DNA of 33,983 nt from Nitrospirota bacterium. GTDB lineage: Bacteria > Nitrospirota > Thermodesulfovibrionia > Thermodesulfovibrionales > Magnetobacteriaceae. Positions 1-8,898 of this stretch are shown in pieces. The position numbers were made by a program, and so were the translations under genes. The stretch spans positions 1-33,983 of the forward strand of contig JADFYO010000036.1 of assembly GCA_015233015.1 (NCBI GenBank), in the 5' to 3' direction. Numbering within the stretch: position 1 is the first letter of the stretch; each line of letters opens with the position of its first letter. The notes beneath the pieces are model-generated. The model was not told the origin of the DNA, did no database searches, and saw only the letters and a program-made list of their open reading frames with translations.

Positions 1-127
1 TCATGTAAAATTGACACTCTCAAAGAGAAAATTCCGCACTTACGCTCTTCTTAACTCCACATCTCGTAACTTATTAATACACTATACGTATAACCAGTAC
101 CTCTTTTGTCTTCACCGAGAATTGCTG
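1..127. repeat. Left copy of 127-bp terminal inverted repeat
   Basis: These 127 bases are an exact reverse complement of positions 33857-33983; the match stops abruptly after position 127. The repeat contains the short palindrome TATACGTATA and no convincing gene. A length of exactly 127 equals a k-mer size commonly used by de Bruijn assemblers, so the contig probably stops at a shared repeat node rather than at a natural DNA end. In the genome at least this much sequence flanks the segment in inverted orientation. Confidence 0.95.
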
Positions 128-144
128 TGCGTTCGCTATAACAT

Positions 145-174
145 TTGACGCGGACTGATGAATTGGCGTATATT
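145..174 (+). promoter_or_regulatory. Candidate sigma-70 promoter for the spermidine-synthase-like gene
   Basis: TTGACG (145-150) and TATATT (169-174) are separated by 18 bases, giving a predicted transcript start near 181. The TTG that could serve as an upstream start codon is the first half of this -35 box, which supports translation from the ATG at 190. The resulting leader would be very short. Confidence 0.45.
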
Positions 175-189
175 ATCAGGCGGCCATAT

Positions 190-978
190 ATGACTATCAG
201 GGAAGAATTATATTATTTAAAGCGGGATGTGAACAGCCTCATGGTAACACGCAACGGCGATGTTGTCACCTTGTGGTGCCCGATGAAGACAAAGCAAAGC
301 GAGGTTGACCTTAGAAACCCATATTTACCGATGCTTGAGTATGCGAGGAATTGCCTCTGTGTCCTTCTTTTTGTGCCGGTGCCGGAGCGAGTGCTGGTCG
401 TTGGGCTTGGCGGGGGGACTATTCCCACTGCGATTTCCGCCGTGGCAGATAGGGCGGTCATAGATGTTGTCGAGATAGATGAGGAGGTTGCCGGTATTGC
501 ACAGAGGTATTTTAACTTCAGACAGACAAACCGCCTCCGGCTCTTTATCGGTGACGGCGCTGAATTCATCAGGGAAGCGAGGTCCCTCTACGATGTCGTT
601 GTCTTAGATGCCTACACGGGGGAACATCTTTCTGATTCGATCTATTCGGAGACGTTCTATTCCGATATCTCCCGATGCCTGACAGACAGCGGCATTGTGG
701 CAGTGAATATAATAACCGGCAATAAGGCGTTATTCAAAAATAATCTCAGGCTTATTCACAGGGCGTTCGGAAGTGTATCGACGCTGGACTGCCATGGTTC
801 AAACAATACTGTCATCTTTGCGGGCAAGAAGAAAATACCGGGCGCAACTCTGTGGCACAATGCCGAATTGATTGAACCTAACCTGCCATCCGGCTTTCAC
901 CCTTTGGCCCTTATAGGGGAATTTAAAGGTGTGCCGCTTCTGGAGAGGGCAAAGTGGCAGCTTAATAATATGCTGTAA
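190..978 (+). CDS. Spermidine/spermine synthase-like protein (PABS fold)
   Basis: This 262-residue protein has the Rossmann fold of aminopropyltransferases. A GLGGGT nucleotide-binding loop lies near residues 72-77, followed by an acidic VEID strand end, a GDGAEF motif, and VVLDAYTG, which carries the conserved Asp of the active site. Family members transfer an aminopropyl group from decarboxylated SAM to putrescine, but many short relatives have unproven substrates, so the polyamine role is inference. I chose ATG 190 because AGGCGG lies six bases upstream; an in-frame TTG at 145 would add 15 residues but has no ribosome site and falls in a likely -35 box. It stands alone, converging on tRNA-Leu. 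No speD or other polyamine gene is nearby. Confidence 0.8.
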   Translation: MTIREELYYLKRDVNSLMVTRNGDVVTLWCPMKTKQSEVDLRNPYLPMLEYARNCLCVLLFVPVPERVLVVGLGGGTIPTAISAVADRAVIDVVEIDEEVAGIAQRYFNFRQTNRLRLFIGDGAEFIREARSLYDVVVLDAYTGEHLSDSIYSETFYSDISRCLTDSGIVAVNIITGNKALFKNNLRLIHRAFGSVSTLDCHGSNNTVIFAGKKKIPGATLWHNAELIEPNLPSGFHPLALIGEFKGVPLLERAKWQLNNML

Positions 979-1005
979 CAGTTACTCAAAATTCCATTTT
1001 ATTAT

Positions 1006-1090
1006 TGGTGCCGAAGGCGGGACTCGAACCCGCATAGGTTACCCCACACGCCCCTCAAACGTGCGTGTCTACCAGTTCCACCACTTCGGC
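1006..1090 (-). tRNA. tRNA-Leu (anticodon GAG)
   Basis: On the minus strand the acceptor stem GCCGAAG pairs with CTTCGGC, followed by discriminator A and an encoded CCA. The D-arm contains GGTAGAC and the T-arm contains GGTTCGAGTCCC. The anticodon stem CACGT/GCGTG closes the loop TTGAGGG, giving anticodon GAG. A long variable arm is present, as expected for leucine tRNA. It lies just downstream of cpoB on the same strand, 64 bases away, and could share its transcript or have its own promoter. Confidence 0.95.
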
Positions 1091-1154
1091 CACAGACAAG
1101 CATGTTATACTACAACAGAATTGCCGGTGTTTTCAATCTTTTTTATTTGTTGCT

Positions 1155-2159
1155 CTACGTATGAGTCTTTTTTGTTGTGTCGGGCTTCTTTGCCGGGACC
1201 TGACTACCACCTAGTGATTGCAGCTGCTTCTTTGCCTGTTCTGCCTCTGGTGTCTGCGGGTAGTCGTCTATGATTTGCTGAAGTATTGTCCGTGCAGGCT
1301 TTGGATCTTTTATCTCGATAAACGCCAGTGCCTGCTTCAGCTTTGCAGCGGGGACTTTTTCGCTGTTCGGATACTTTTTCACCACCACATCGTAGCTTAG
1401 AATGGCGTCCTCGTAGCTGCCCTCTTTATAGTATGATTCGCCAACCCAAAAGTGCCCGTTCGAGGCTAACGAACTCGTCGGAAACTCCTTTATAAAGCGG
1501 TTGAATTTATCCCTGCTTTCCTTATACTTACCCGCATTGAAGTCTCTCATTGCCTCGTCATATATTGCCTTAGGATTGGCGGGCTGGGCGGGTGCTTCTA
1601 CCAAAGGCGGTGGAGGAGGAGGCGGCTGCTGAACAGGGGGCTGCTGCAGTTGAACAGGCTGTTGTGGAGAAGGAGCTGCCATCGCCGCCGGCTTCTGTCC
1701 CGGTATTGCGTCGGGGCGTGCGATTATTATACCCTTTTTCTGCAGGGCTGTTTCGATTCGTTCGACCCTTCCCTTTATGTCGTTCAACTCGCCTGATACC
1801 ATCTCCAATTGTGACTTTAATAGCTCACGATCGGTTTTTGAGTCGGCTAAGGCATGGTCAACATAAAATTTTCTCTCCTCGACACGTCCATATAGCTGCT
1901 GGAGTTCGCGGCTCATATTGGTAACCTTGGAGTTCAGACTCTCCTGGCTCTCCCTTATAGCGTTTAACATGTCGGCCTTGCCTTTTTGTGTGTCCGATAT
2001 CGATAATCGACTCTGAATGTCCGTTACGTCTTCTTTTTGCTGAGATTGAGACCTTTTCAAATCACTCACCTCGGCCTTAAGACGAGTAACTTCGTCAGTT
2101 GCACAAGAAGCCATAACCAGTATCAGAACTGCCGGTACTATTTTAGTAATCCGCAACAC
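1155..2159 (-). CDS. cpoB: Tol-Pal system protein CpoB/YbgF
   Basis: This 334-residue periplasmic protein has a lipoprotein-type signal ending in the lipobox-like VMASC (Cys19), a long coiled-coil region at about 22-140, a proline/glutamine-rich linker at about 165-195, and C-terminal tetratricopeptide repeats at about 200-325. This matches CpoB (YbgF), which coordinates outer-membrane constriction with peptidoglycan synthesis at division through TolA. Classical CpoB is soluble; a lipidated form is common outside enterobacteria. Translation starts at GTG 2159 behind GGAGGT. It is the last gene of the Tol-Pal operon, 13 bases after pal, which is its standard position. Confidence 0.92.
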   Translation of the reverse strand: MLRITKIVPAVLILVMASCATDEVTRLKAEVSDLKRSQSQQKEDVTDIQSRLSISDTQKGKADMLNAIRESQESLNSKVTNMSRELQQLYGRVEERKFYVDHALADSKTDRELLKSQLEMVSGELNDIKGRVERIETALQKKGIIIARPDAIPGQKPAAMAAPSPQQPVQLQQPPVQQPPPPPPPLVEAPAQPANPKAIYDEAMRDFNAGKYKESRDKFNRFIKEFPTSSLASNGHFWVGESYYKEGSYEDAILSYDVVVKKYPNSEKVPAAKLKQALAFIEIKDPKPARTILQQIIDDYPQTPEAEQAKKQLQSLGGSQVPAKKPDTTKKTHT

Positions 2160-2172
2160 GGCTTTTTACCTC

Positions 2173-2712
2173 CTATTTGCTGGAAACAAAGTGAGCTCTT
2201 CTGTTCTTTAACCAACATTCCTCAGAGTGCTCCATACATCCCGGCTTTTCCTTTCCAAAGCTGATAGTCTCAAGTCTGCTTGCAGGAACCCCTAAAGATA
2301 CCAAATAGCTCTTTGTCGATTGCGCGCGCTGGTCTCCGAGGGCGAGGTTGTATTCGTTTGAGCCTCTTTCGTCGCAGTGTCCTTCTATCAGCACACTGAC
2401 ATGGGAGTTCTTCAACAGCCAGTCGGCTATCTTTCTGAGGTTTGCCTTCTCTTCTTCAGCGACGTCGTGTCTGTTATACGCGAAATGTATATCCTTGAAA
2501 AGGCTTGCCATTTGTGCCCGAATCTGATCTTCCGACAAAGCACCTTCTCTTATCTTGTCTCTGTCAATTTTTACTACGTCGTCTTTGCCATCCCTGTCCT
2601 TTGTCCCTATGCCTTTTCCCTTTTTGCTGTCGTCAGGAACTGTTACATCTTTCGACGCGCAGCCTGATGCAACAAGGGTAAGAAGCATTAACAGTAAAAT
2701 TATGTGTTTCAT
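2173..2712 (-). CDS. pal: Peptidoglycan-associated lipoprotein Pal
   Basis: This 179-residue outer-membrane lipoprotein has a signal peptide ending in ASGC, which makes Cys18 the lipidated residue. A variable lysine/aspartate-rich linker follows, then an OmpA-like peptidoglycan-binding domain over about residues 75-179. The domain holds the characteristic GHCDERGSNEYN and QRA segments that bind diaminopimelate. I chose ATG 2712 because GGAGG lies seven bases upstream; ATG 2718 is only one base from it, and an earlier ATG at 2754 adds residues ahead of the signal peptide. It follows tolB by 19 bases and anchors the Tol complex to the wall. Confidence 0.95.
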   Translation of the reverse strand: MKHIILLLMLLTLVASGCASKDVTVPDDSKKGKGIGTKDRDGKDDVVKIDRDKIREGALSEDQIRAQMASLFKDIHFAYNRHDVAEEEKANLRKIADWLLKNSHVSVLIEGHCDERGSNEYNLALGDQRAQSTKSYLVSLGVPASRLETISFGKEKPGCMEHSEECWLKNRRAHFVSSK

Positions 2713-2731
2713 TTCCATACCTCCAATGTGT

Positions 2732-4018
2732 TCAATGTGACCATGAAGGGCCAAAGGCCCTTATATTCCTAGGTGATATCCTCTTCTGTCCTTCTCCGCT
2801 TGCCGTCATTACGTAAACCCCCTTCACCCCGTCTCTGTCCGATGTAAAGGTTATCATTCTGCCGTCGGGAGAAAATGACGGTTCCTCGTTATTGCCTGCA
2901 TCAGTCAGCTGCTTAAGGTCAGTGCCGTTGGGTTTTATCGTAAAAATATGAAACCGCCCACCCTCTCTTCCGGAAAACACAATCAAGTCCCCGGCGCGCG
3001 ACCATTCGGGGGTAGTGTTATAATTGCCCTCGAAGGTCAGCCTCCTTGAATCTGTCCCGTCTATGCTCATTATATATAGCTGCGGCACGGTACTCTTGTC
3101 TGACACATAAACTATGGACTTGCCGTCTGGAGACGCTGACGGAGACACATCTATATTGTCAGAATGGGTCATGCGCATAACTTCCTTCGAACCAATATGT
3201 ATGCGGTAAATGTTTGGGGTTCCCTTGGCAGACGATGAAAAAAGCAGGTAGTTCCCGTCTTGCGTCACGTCTCCGGCAAGGTCGGTTGTCCCTGATGAGT
3301 AGAGCTTGTCCTCGGAAACGGAGTCGAAGTCCAGCTCGTAGATGCCCCATTTATTGCCTCTAAGCGAAGAGTAGAAGAGTTTCTTGCCGTCAGGCGACCA
3401 GTGGGGCTTCATCGTTATATCCCCTTTTGAAACTATTTTCTTCATCCTCTGGCCATCGTAATCCATTAAATACAAAGACTTTCTGTCTCCATCCTGTCCT
3501 ATGAATACTATTTTGGAGCTAAAATATGATTTTTGGCCGGTAAGGGCCTCGTAGATATCGTCGGCTATTTTATGGGAAAGCGGCCTTATCAAATCCTTTT
3601 TGGACGAATATTTCTTTTTCAATATATTGCTGGATTCGACAACGTCATACACAGATGCAACCACACCCAATGAGCCGTCTGCCTCAGCCTCAGCCGTCCC
3701 CTTTACGACAGCGTCTATGCCGAGAGGCTTCCAGTTGTCAGGATTAAACGGGGCGGTAGCGGTCTCTATAAACGCGTTCTTATTGATAAACACAAATAAG
3801 CCGGTAGCATCCAGGTCGCTCCTGATAATGTCGGCCATCTCGGTACCTTCTGCGACCCCGGCAAAATCCACTACGGCTATAGGAAGCCTCTTTAAACCCG
3901 GCGAGTTTATGTCTATATATACCCTTGCCGCTGCCCTGTCCGGCAAGCCTAGCAACACAGCCGCAAGTAGTAAACATATCATTGCTGCCAATAATCTATT
4001 TGTCTTGATATTTTTCAT
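2732..4018 (-). CDS. tolB: Tol-Pal translocation protein TolB
   Basis: This 428-residue periplasmic protein has an N-terminal signal peptide (hydrophobic to about residue 31), an alpha/beta domain at about 35-165, and a C-terminal beta-propeller built from repeated SPDGK/SPDGR motifs. Length and architecture match TolB, which binds Pal and is released by TolA. The start codon overlaps the tolA stop by four bases (ATGA), which indicates translational coupling. No unusual features were seen. Confidence 0.96.
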   Translation of the reverse strand: MKNIKTNRLLAAMICLLLAAVLLGLPDRAAARVYIDINSPGLKRLPIAVVDFAGVAEGTEMADIIRSDLDATGLFVFINKNAFIETATAPFNPDNWKPLGIDAVVKGTAEAEADGSLGVVASVYDVVESSNILKKKYSSKKDLIRPLSHKIADDIYEALTGQKSYFSSKIVFIGQDGDRKSLYLMDYDGQRMKKIVSKGDITMKPHWSPDGKKLFYSSLRGNKWGIYELDFDSVSEDKLYSSGTTDLAGDVTQDGNYLLFSSSAKGTPNIYRIHIGSKEVMRMTHSDNIDVSPSASPDGKSIVYVSDKSTVPQLYIMSIDGTDSRRLTFEGNYNTTPEWSRAGDLIVFSGREGGRFHIFTIKPNGTDLKQLTDAGNNEEPSFSPDGRMITFTSDRDGVKGVYVMTASGEGQKRISPRNIRAFGPSWSH

Positions 4019-5016
4019 TGGGTAAACCTTATCCCTACTTCGTAAGTGTCTAACGGCGGCTGGGGCATTGGTACGGATTTGTTTACCGCGCTCAGGGCTG
4101 AGCGGTCAAAAAAGCTGTTTCCTGATGATTTCTCGAGTTTCATACCTTCTATCCTTCCATCCTGCCTTATTGTAAAGACCACAATGGCCTCTAAGCTCTT
4201 CTTGCCGCTGTCAGGGTATGCCCAGCGCTTTCTGACATGAGCGCCAACTGCGTCGCTGTATTCGTTGTTGACTGCATCGCCAAAACTGGGAGACGTGCTC
4301 TGGCTTGCGCCTGTGGGGCTTTGCCCCATTTTCACGTCCTTTCTGCTTAAATCCACGACCGAACGCAGCATTGCGTGCTGCTCGAGTTTCTGCTTTGACT
4401 TCAACATGGAAATCCTGTCCTCAACGACTGAGCTGTCCTTTGCACCGTCTTTGGACGGTTCCTTCGAGGACTGCGCCTTCGTGGGCTGTGCCGTTGTGGG
4501 CTGCTCCTTCATTGGCTGTTCTTTAGGGGGAGTTTTTTTTGTTATTTCAGGTTTTACGGCAACTGTCTCGGGGGTTTTCTTTGCCTCTTTAACTATCGTA
4601 GGTCCCTTTTCTTCTATGGGTTTAGCGGGCGCCGATTTCACCGGTACGGACTTGTGAGTTTCCATTGGCCTCGGCGGTTCCTTCTCTATTTTCGGCACTG
4701 GCGCTGTGTCCGTTTTTGGACTTTCTTTCATCTCATATTTCGCGGCCTTTGCCGGCTCTTCTCTCATAGGATGCTGCTCTTTCTCAACCGGCCTCTGCTC
4801 AACCTGTTTCTGTTCAACCGGCTTTGGTTCTGACCGAGGCACTCCCAAAGAAGGCTGAACTATGGCAGCCTTTACCGGTGAAACAAGATTGACCGTATAT
4901 GTCTTTGGCAAGACATAGCGCGGCTGATGTTTTACCGTGTACATAAATGTCCCAAACACGACAGTATGCAACAACAAAGACGCTATCGTGCTGAATTGAA
5001 CGCTCGGCTGCCTCAT
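4015..5016 (-). CDS. tolA: TolA/TonB-like periplasm-spanning protein
   Basis: This 333-residue protein has one N-terminal membrane segment (about residues 9-27), a long lysine/proline/glutamate-rich stalk (about 50-200), and a C-terminal TonB-type domain (about 245-333) containing RKRWAYP and a VVFTIRQDG strand. It takes the place of TolA between tolR and tolB and should transmit energy from TolQ-TolR to TolB-Pal. The C-terminal domain looks more like TonB than enterobacterial TolA III, as is common in distant phyla. The start could be ATG 5016 or the TTG immediately before it; the ribosome site (AAGGGG) is distant from both. Confidence 0.88.
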   Translation of the reverse strand: MRQPSVQFSTIASLLLHTVVFGTFMYTVKHQPRYVLPKTYTVNLVSPVKAAIVQPSLGVPRSEPKPVEQKQVEQRPVEKEQHPMREEPAKAAKYEMKESPKTDTAPVPKIEKEPPRPMETHKSVPVKSAPAKPIEEKGPTIVKEAKKTPETVAVKPEITKKTPPKEQPMKEQPTTAQPTKAQSSKEPSKDGAKDSSVVEDRISMLKSKQKLEQHAMLRSVVDLSRKDVKMGQSPTGASQSTSPSFGDAVNNEYSDAVGAHVRKRWAYPDSGKKSLEAIVVFTIRQDGRIEGMKLEKSSGNSFFDRSALSAVNKSVPMPQPPLDTYEVGIRFTQ

Positions 5017-5063
5017 CAAAATAGCTCGGTTCCCCTTATTTGGCCCTTATTCCGGCAGTTATA

Positions 5064-5462
5064 TTATATAGCCGACTTTGGTTCGGTTATCATGCCAAGT
5101 TTTTCTATTCCTGCTGCCTTAATCTCTGCCATTATCTCGATAACCTTGCCGTATGGTACGTTTTTGTCTGCCTCGAGATACACATCGGGATTTACATGGC
5201 TTATCGCCTTCAGTTTGTTTATTAATGAGTCCATTGTATGCTTTTCTTTGTTCAGGTAGATGTCGCCGTCCCTTTTTATTGTAATCGTAAACCGCTCTTC
5301 CTTGCTGAGGGCAGCCCCTTTGGTCTTGGGCAGGTCAATATCCAGCCCCTGCTTCATCAACGGGGCGGTTACCATAAAAATTATCAGCAAGACCAACATA
5401 ACGTCCACAAGCGGGGTTACGTTGATTTCGGACATGACGCTTTTATTTCTTTCTACTTTCAC
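5064..5462 (-). CDS. tolR: TolR (ExbD/TolR biopolymer transport protein)
   Basis: This 132-residue inner-membrane protein has one transmembrane helix (about residues 15-37) preceded by the signature SEINVTPLVDVML, whose Asp in the helix is the proton-path residue of the family. The periplasmic domain follows. It uses a GTG start whose last bases overlap the tolQ stop (GTGA), implying coupled translation. An in-frame ATG at codon 10 is an alternative. TolR forms the proton-driven motor with TolQ. Confidence 0.95.
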   Translation of the reverse strand: MKVERNKSVMSEINVTPLVDVMLVLLIIFMVTAPLMKQGLDIDLPKTKGAALSKEERFTITIKRDGDIYLNKEKHTMDSLINKLKAISHVNPDVYLEADKNVPYGKVIEIMAEIKAAGIEKLGMITEPKSAI

Positions 5463-6115
5463 TTCCTTCGGGGGTCATTCCTGTGTTCGTTAATGATGCT
5501 GGCAAAAAAGACCTCAAGGTCTTCCGAGAAGTCGTCCATTTCGATTATCTGCCGTTTAGCTGTGCTTAAAAAATAATTGTAGCCAATGACCGCCGGTATA
5601 GCCGCGGCAAGCCCCGCCGCCGTCGTTATCAGCGCCTCCGCAATGCCGGGGGCAACAACCGCTAATGACGCCGAACCCGCCGCACCAATCCCTCTGAAGG
5701 CGTTCATAATGCCCCAGACGGTGCCAAACAGCCCTACAAACGGCGTCGAAGAGCCGGTTGTCGCAAGGAAGTTCAGATACTTCTCCAGACGCGCCGTCTC
5801 CAGAGCGCCATACCTGTTGAGCGCCCTTCTTACATCTCCCGCGTTTCCCAGAGTGCTGTCCTCATATACGGCAGTGTAAATGCTTGCAAGCGGGCTTATT
5901 TCACAAGCCTTTGCAAGTTTATTAAGTCCGCCAGGCTCTCTTCCGGCGCGAAAATACTTTAGAAAATCACCCGACTCCCGCTTTGCCTTCGAGAAATATC
6001 TCCACTTGTAGATGATAATACCCCACGATACCACTGAAAATATCAGGAGCATCGACAGTACGCCCTTTACGACATACCCAGCCTGTAGAATTAAATTAAT
6101 CGCTGTATAATCCAT
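5459..6115 (-). CDS. tolQ: TolQ (MotA/TolQ/ExbB proton channel)
   Basis: This 218-residue membrane protein has three predicted helices: about residues 14-36, 125-150 and 165-187. The second and third lie around the family-typical TPFVGLFGTVWGIMNAF and GIAEALITTAAGLAAAIPAV segments. It is the stator subunit of the Tol motor, working with TolR. It is the first gene of the operon and sits behind a strong candidate promoter; the ribosome site (GGGA) is weak. Confidence 0.96.
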   Translation of the reverse strand: MDYTAINLILQAGYVVKGVLSMLLIFSVVSWGIIIYKWRYFSKAKRESGDFLKYFRAGREPGGLNKLAKACEISPLASIYTAVYEDSTLGNAGDVRRALNRYGALETARLEKYLNFLATTGSSTPFVGLFGTVWGIMNAFRGIGAAGSASLAVVAPGIAEALITTAAGLAAAIPAVIGYNYFLSTAKRQIIEMDDFSEDLEVFFASIINEHRNDPRRK

Positions 6116-6135
6116 AATTTCCCATTAACAGGACT

Positions 6136-6164
6136 ATTGTACAATGGTTAGCCGAAAAAGTCAA
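6136..6164 (-). promoter_or_regulatory. Sigma-70 promoter of the tol-pal operon
   Basis: Read on the minus strand, TTGACT (6164-6159) and TACAAT (6141-6136) are separated by exactly 17 bases. The predicted start lies near 6129, about 14 bases before tolQ. It sits in the 94-base gap after the GH57 gene, so tol can be transcribed independently of the upstream pair. Confidence 0.7.
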
Positions 6165-6209
6165 GCTCCGATTGGAAATCTAAAGCAGAAATATCCAGCT
6201 CTTAAAGCA

Positions 6210-7832
6210 TCAGTCTGTAATTAGTTTGTTTTTGCCGGAGAAGACCCTGAAATCAAGGTTCTTAAAAATCGAGTTTTTGTATTCCAGCCACTTCAGAAAA
6301 TCTATATTGACCGTATCGGACTTAAAGCTGCCAAGAAGGGCGTTGAAATTTGATATATGCTCTTTTGTCCTCTTAAGGGAATACTCTGTTGCCGTTGCCT
6401 GGGTTATCAAAAATGCCCAGTCGCTGCTTTGGGCAAGCAGGAGTTCCCTTACCATCTGGTTTAGTACCCTCTTGTTTAGCGCATTCGTTTCCTGCGCATC
6501 GTCCGGCATGTCGTAGTATTCGTCCGCAATTTTTTCCATTGCACCGGCCATGAAATGCAGATGTCTGTATATCCAGCCGTTATCATTGTTAAGCCATACC
6601 TCGTAGTAGCCGTTTTCACCCCACGAAGAAGGACTTGGGGCTACGGTCTGATTCATGGGATGATAGCTCAGATATTCAGAAGGGGTGACGGGTTTGATGA
6701 TTTTATCCCGTTGTAATTTCAGGAGAACATGGTACAGGAAGTCCGGCCCTTCAAACCACCAGTGGCCGAAAAGCTCCGCGTCGTACGGGGAGACCATAAG
6801 GGGAGGCCTGTCCATGGCGGAGGAGAGCGCCTCTGCCTGCGTGTATCTGGAGCTGCAGAAATGCCCTGCATGAATCTTTGTTTTATTAAAGGCCGCAACG
6901 GGGTCGTATGGCAATTTATTCTCAGTCTTCCCTGTAATCTTATAGTACTTTAGTCCCGTGAAGACCCTGTTTCCATCGGGGGAAACGTAGGGTTTGATAT
7001 AATCCATTTCAAGATCGTAGCCAATATCCCTGTAGAAGTCGCGGTAGTCGGGGTCGCCCGGATAGCCCGACATAGAACTCCATACCTGCTTAGACGTCTC
7101 GGGGTCCCTTGCAAACACCGCCAGACCGTTTAACGTGTTGACCGCCGAATAAACAGAGAACTTTGGCTTAGGCACAGCGTTGTTAACCCCATGAGATTCC
7201 AGAAAGAAGTACTTAATTCCATATTTCTTCAGGATTTCGTCCAATCCCTCATAGTAAGCACACTCTGGAAGCCATATGCCGGCGGCGGCTTTCCCAAAGT
7301 GTTCATAGTGGCACTGTGTTGCGATGGCAATTTGCGCCTCAACTGCGCGGGGATTTGCCCTGAGCAGCGGCAGAAAGCCATGCGTGGCGCCGCAGGTTAT
7401 TATCTCCAGCCGACCCTTGTCTGAGAAGTGCTTGTATCCGTTTAGCACATTGCCGTTGAGTTCGCCCGTAAAGAAAGTCCTGATCTCTATAAACCTCTTA
7501 TTGTAAAACTCCGCAACATTCAACATGCCGCTGTCATTTTTTACGCGGTTCATCTCTTTTTGGGAAAGCTCTGTCAGCCTGTCCATATACCTTATGAACA
7601 GACCCATAAGATACTCATCGACAAGCATTTCCACAAGGGGCGGCGACAAGGAAACGGTCAATCTGAAGTCCACGCCGTCTGCCTCAAACCTCTTCAACCT
7701 CATAAGAAGCGGCAGGTATGTCTCGAACAGGGCCTCGAAGAGCCAGTGTTCCTCTAAAAAATAATCATATTCGGGATGTTTTACAAACGGCAGATGGCAA
7801 TGCAGTACCGGTAACCAATATCCCTTAATCAT
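6210..7832 (-). CDS. GH57 1,4-alpha-glucan branching enzyme (DUF1957 type)
   Basis: This 540-residue protein belongs to glycoside hydrolase family 57. The N-terminal HCHLPFV motif, WLPECAYYEG with the predicted nucleophile Glu190, and SPYDAELFGHWWFEG with the predicted acid/base Asp351 are all intact. These positions are close to those of characterised archaeal GH57 branching enzymes (nucleophile near 183, acid near 354). Length matches GH57 branching enzymes rather than the longer amylopullulanases. It would create alpha-1,6 branches in glycogen or a related glucan in the cytoplasm. It overlaps the upstream DUF4912 gene by four bases, so the two are probably made together. Confidence 0.9.
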   Translation of the reverse strand: MIKGYWLPVLHCHLPFVKHPEYDYFLEEHWLFEALFETYLPLLMRLKRFEADGVDFRLTVSLSPPLVEMLVDEYLMGLFIRYMDRLTELSQKEMNRVKNDSGMLNVAEFYNKRFIEIRTFFTGELNGNVLNGYKHFSDKGRLEIITCGATHGFLPLLRANPRAVEAQIAIATQCHYEHFGKAAAGIWLPECAYYEGLDEILKKYGIKYFFLESHGVNNAVPKPKFSVYSAVNTLNGLAVFARDPETSKQVWSSMSGYPGDPDYRDFYRDIGYDLEMDYIKPYVSPDGNRVFTGLKYYKITGKTENKLPYDPVAAFNKTKIHAGHFCSSRYTQAEALSSAMDRPPLMVSPYDAELFGHWWFEGPDFLYHVLLKLQRDKIIKPVTPSEYLSYHPMNQTVAPSPSSWGENGYYEVWLNNDNGWIYRHLHFMAGAMEKIADEYYDMPDDAQETNALNKRVLNQMVRELLLAQSSDWAFLITQATATEYSLKRTKEHISNFNALLGSFKSDTVNIDFLKWLEYKNSIFKNLDFRVFSGKNKLITD

Positions 7833-8692
7833 CGGTTAATTCCACTGCCCGAAATGGTACCGCCTGAATCCGACATCTCTTTAAAATCCCCAAACAATTT
7901 CATGATTGACCCGCCGCTGCCGCCACCTTTTATTCTCAATGACCTGAGAAACTCAATAAGCAGACGCAACACGCGGACATCTTTTGACCCGAAAAGGCCG
8001 ATTATCAGCTCAAGAGCTTCCTTGTCCTCGTCAGAAAGATACCTTATATTTTCAATCAGCCTCAACAGCAGCCCTGTAATCTCATTATCTTTAGATTTCA
8101 TGGCCAATAACCTGGAGATGACTTCTATCTCTGTTTCAGTTTGTCCAATAACTTCGCCCTCGTTTTGCTCCCATTTGTGCAGAATGCCCCTGCTTCTGAA
8201 CTCCTCCTTCAGGCCAAGCACCCTAAACGATGGGACATTGATTTGATTGGATTTCAGAAGTTCATGAAACACTCCGTCCCTCTTGATGCCGATAGCTGCC
8301 GTCATAGGTTTGAAATAAGCCGCGCATTCGGCAAATATCTGGCCGTACTGTCCTTTTACCTCTGTGGAATAAATCTCTTTTTCACTGTAATCTTTCTCAT
8401 AATCTATTTGGCGGGCATGTGGTATTTCATAAATCCTGACCTTGAAGCTTGCGGCAGCGGAACTTTGTATCTTATCGATGAGCAGTTGTTCGGTTAATTC
8501 CCAGTAAATATAGACCTTTTTTTCATTGACGGGGAGAATTATAATCGTATCGGCATTATATTTGACAGGGATTTCGTAATCCCCGGCTATAGGGTATCCG
8601 GATGTGTCCGATACTAAAAAGGCTATGCCATGTCCATCTTCACGAATGCCGCCTTTCTCGATGCCTTCAGTTTCAATGAGGGCGTCTTCCAT
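7829..8692 (-). CDS. DUF4912-domain protein
   Basis: This 287-residue protein contains a DUF4912 region at about residues 35-170, recognisable from DTIIILPVNEKKVYIYWELT and the following strand-rich stretch. The C-terminal part is charged and helical, ending in a glycine/serine-rich tail. DUF4912 has no established reaction; its fold resembles all-beta binding domains. The four-base overlap with the GH57 branching enzyme suggests a joint role in glucan metabolism, which is inference. Start ATG 8692 has GGGAG five bases upstream. No signal peptide or membrane segment is visible, so it is likely cytoplasmic. Confidence 0.8.
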   Translation of the reverse strand: MEDALIETEGIEKGGIREDGHGIAFLVSDTSGYPIAGDYEIPVKYNADTIIILPVNEKKVYIYWELTEQLLIDKIQSSAAASFKVRIYEIPHARQIDYEKDYSEKEIYSTEVKGQYGQIFAECAAYFKPMTAAIGIKRDGVFHELLKSNQINVPSFRVLGLKEEFRSRGILHKWEQNEGEVIGQTETEIEVISRLLAMKSKDNEITGLLLRLIENIRYLSDEDKEALELIIGLFGSKDVRVLRLLIEFLRSLRIKGGGSGGSIMKLFGDFKEMSDSGGTISGSGINR

Positions 8693-8898
8693 AGCATCTC
8701 CCTTAACGATTTATTATTAACAACGATATTCAATGGGCAGATACCAGTAAAAACTTGTCATTGCTGGCTATCACTTTCGAAAATCTGGATGCCATAGAGC
8801 TAAACTATTTTTTTATCTGCCCGCTTGCCCGCTTTAGGTAGGTTAGCATAATGCCGCCGGTTATGTAAATAATTTTTCATGCGCGGCGCGCGGCGCAA

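Noticed and set aside
8881-8896. GC-rich palindrome-like stretch after the transporter gene as a terminator
   Set aside because: Only short imperfect stems can form and no T-tract follows.
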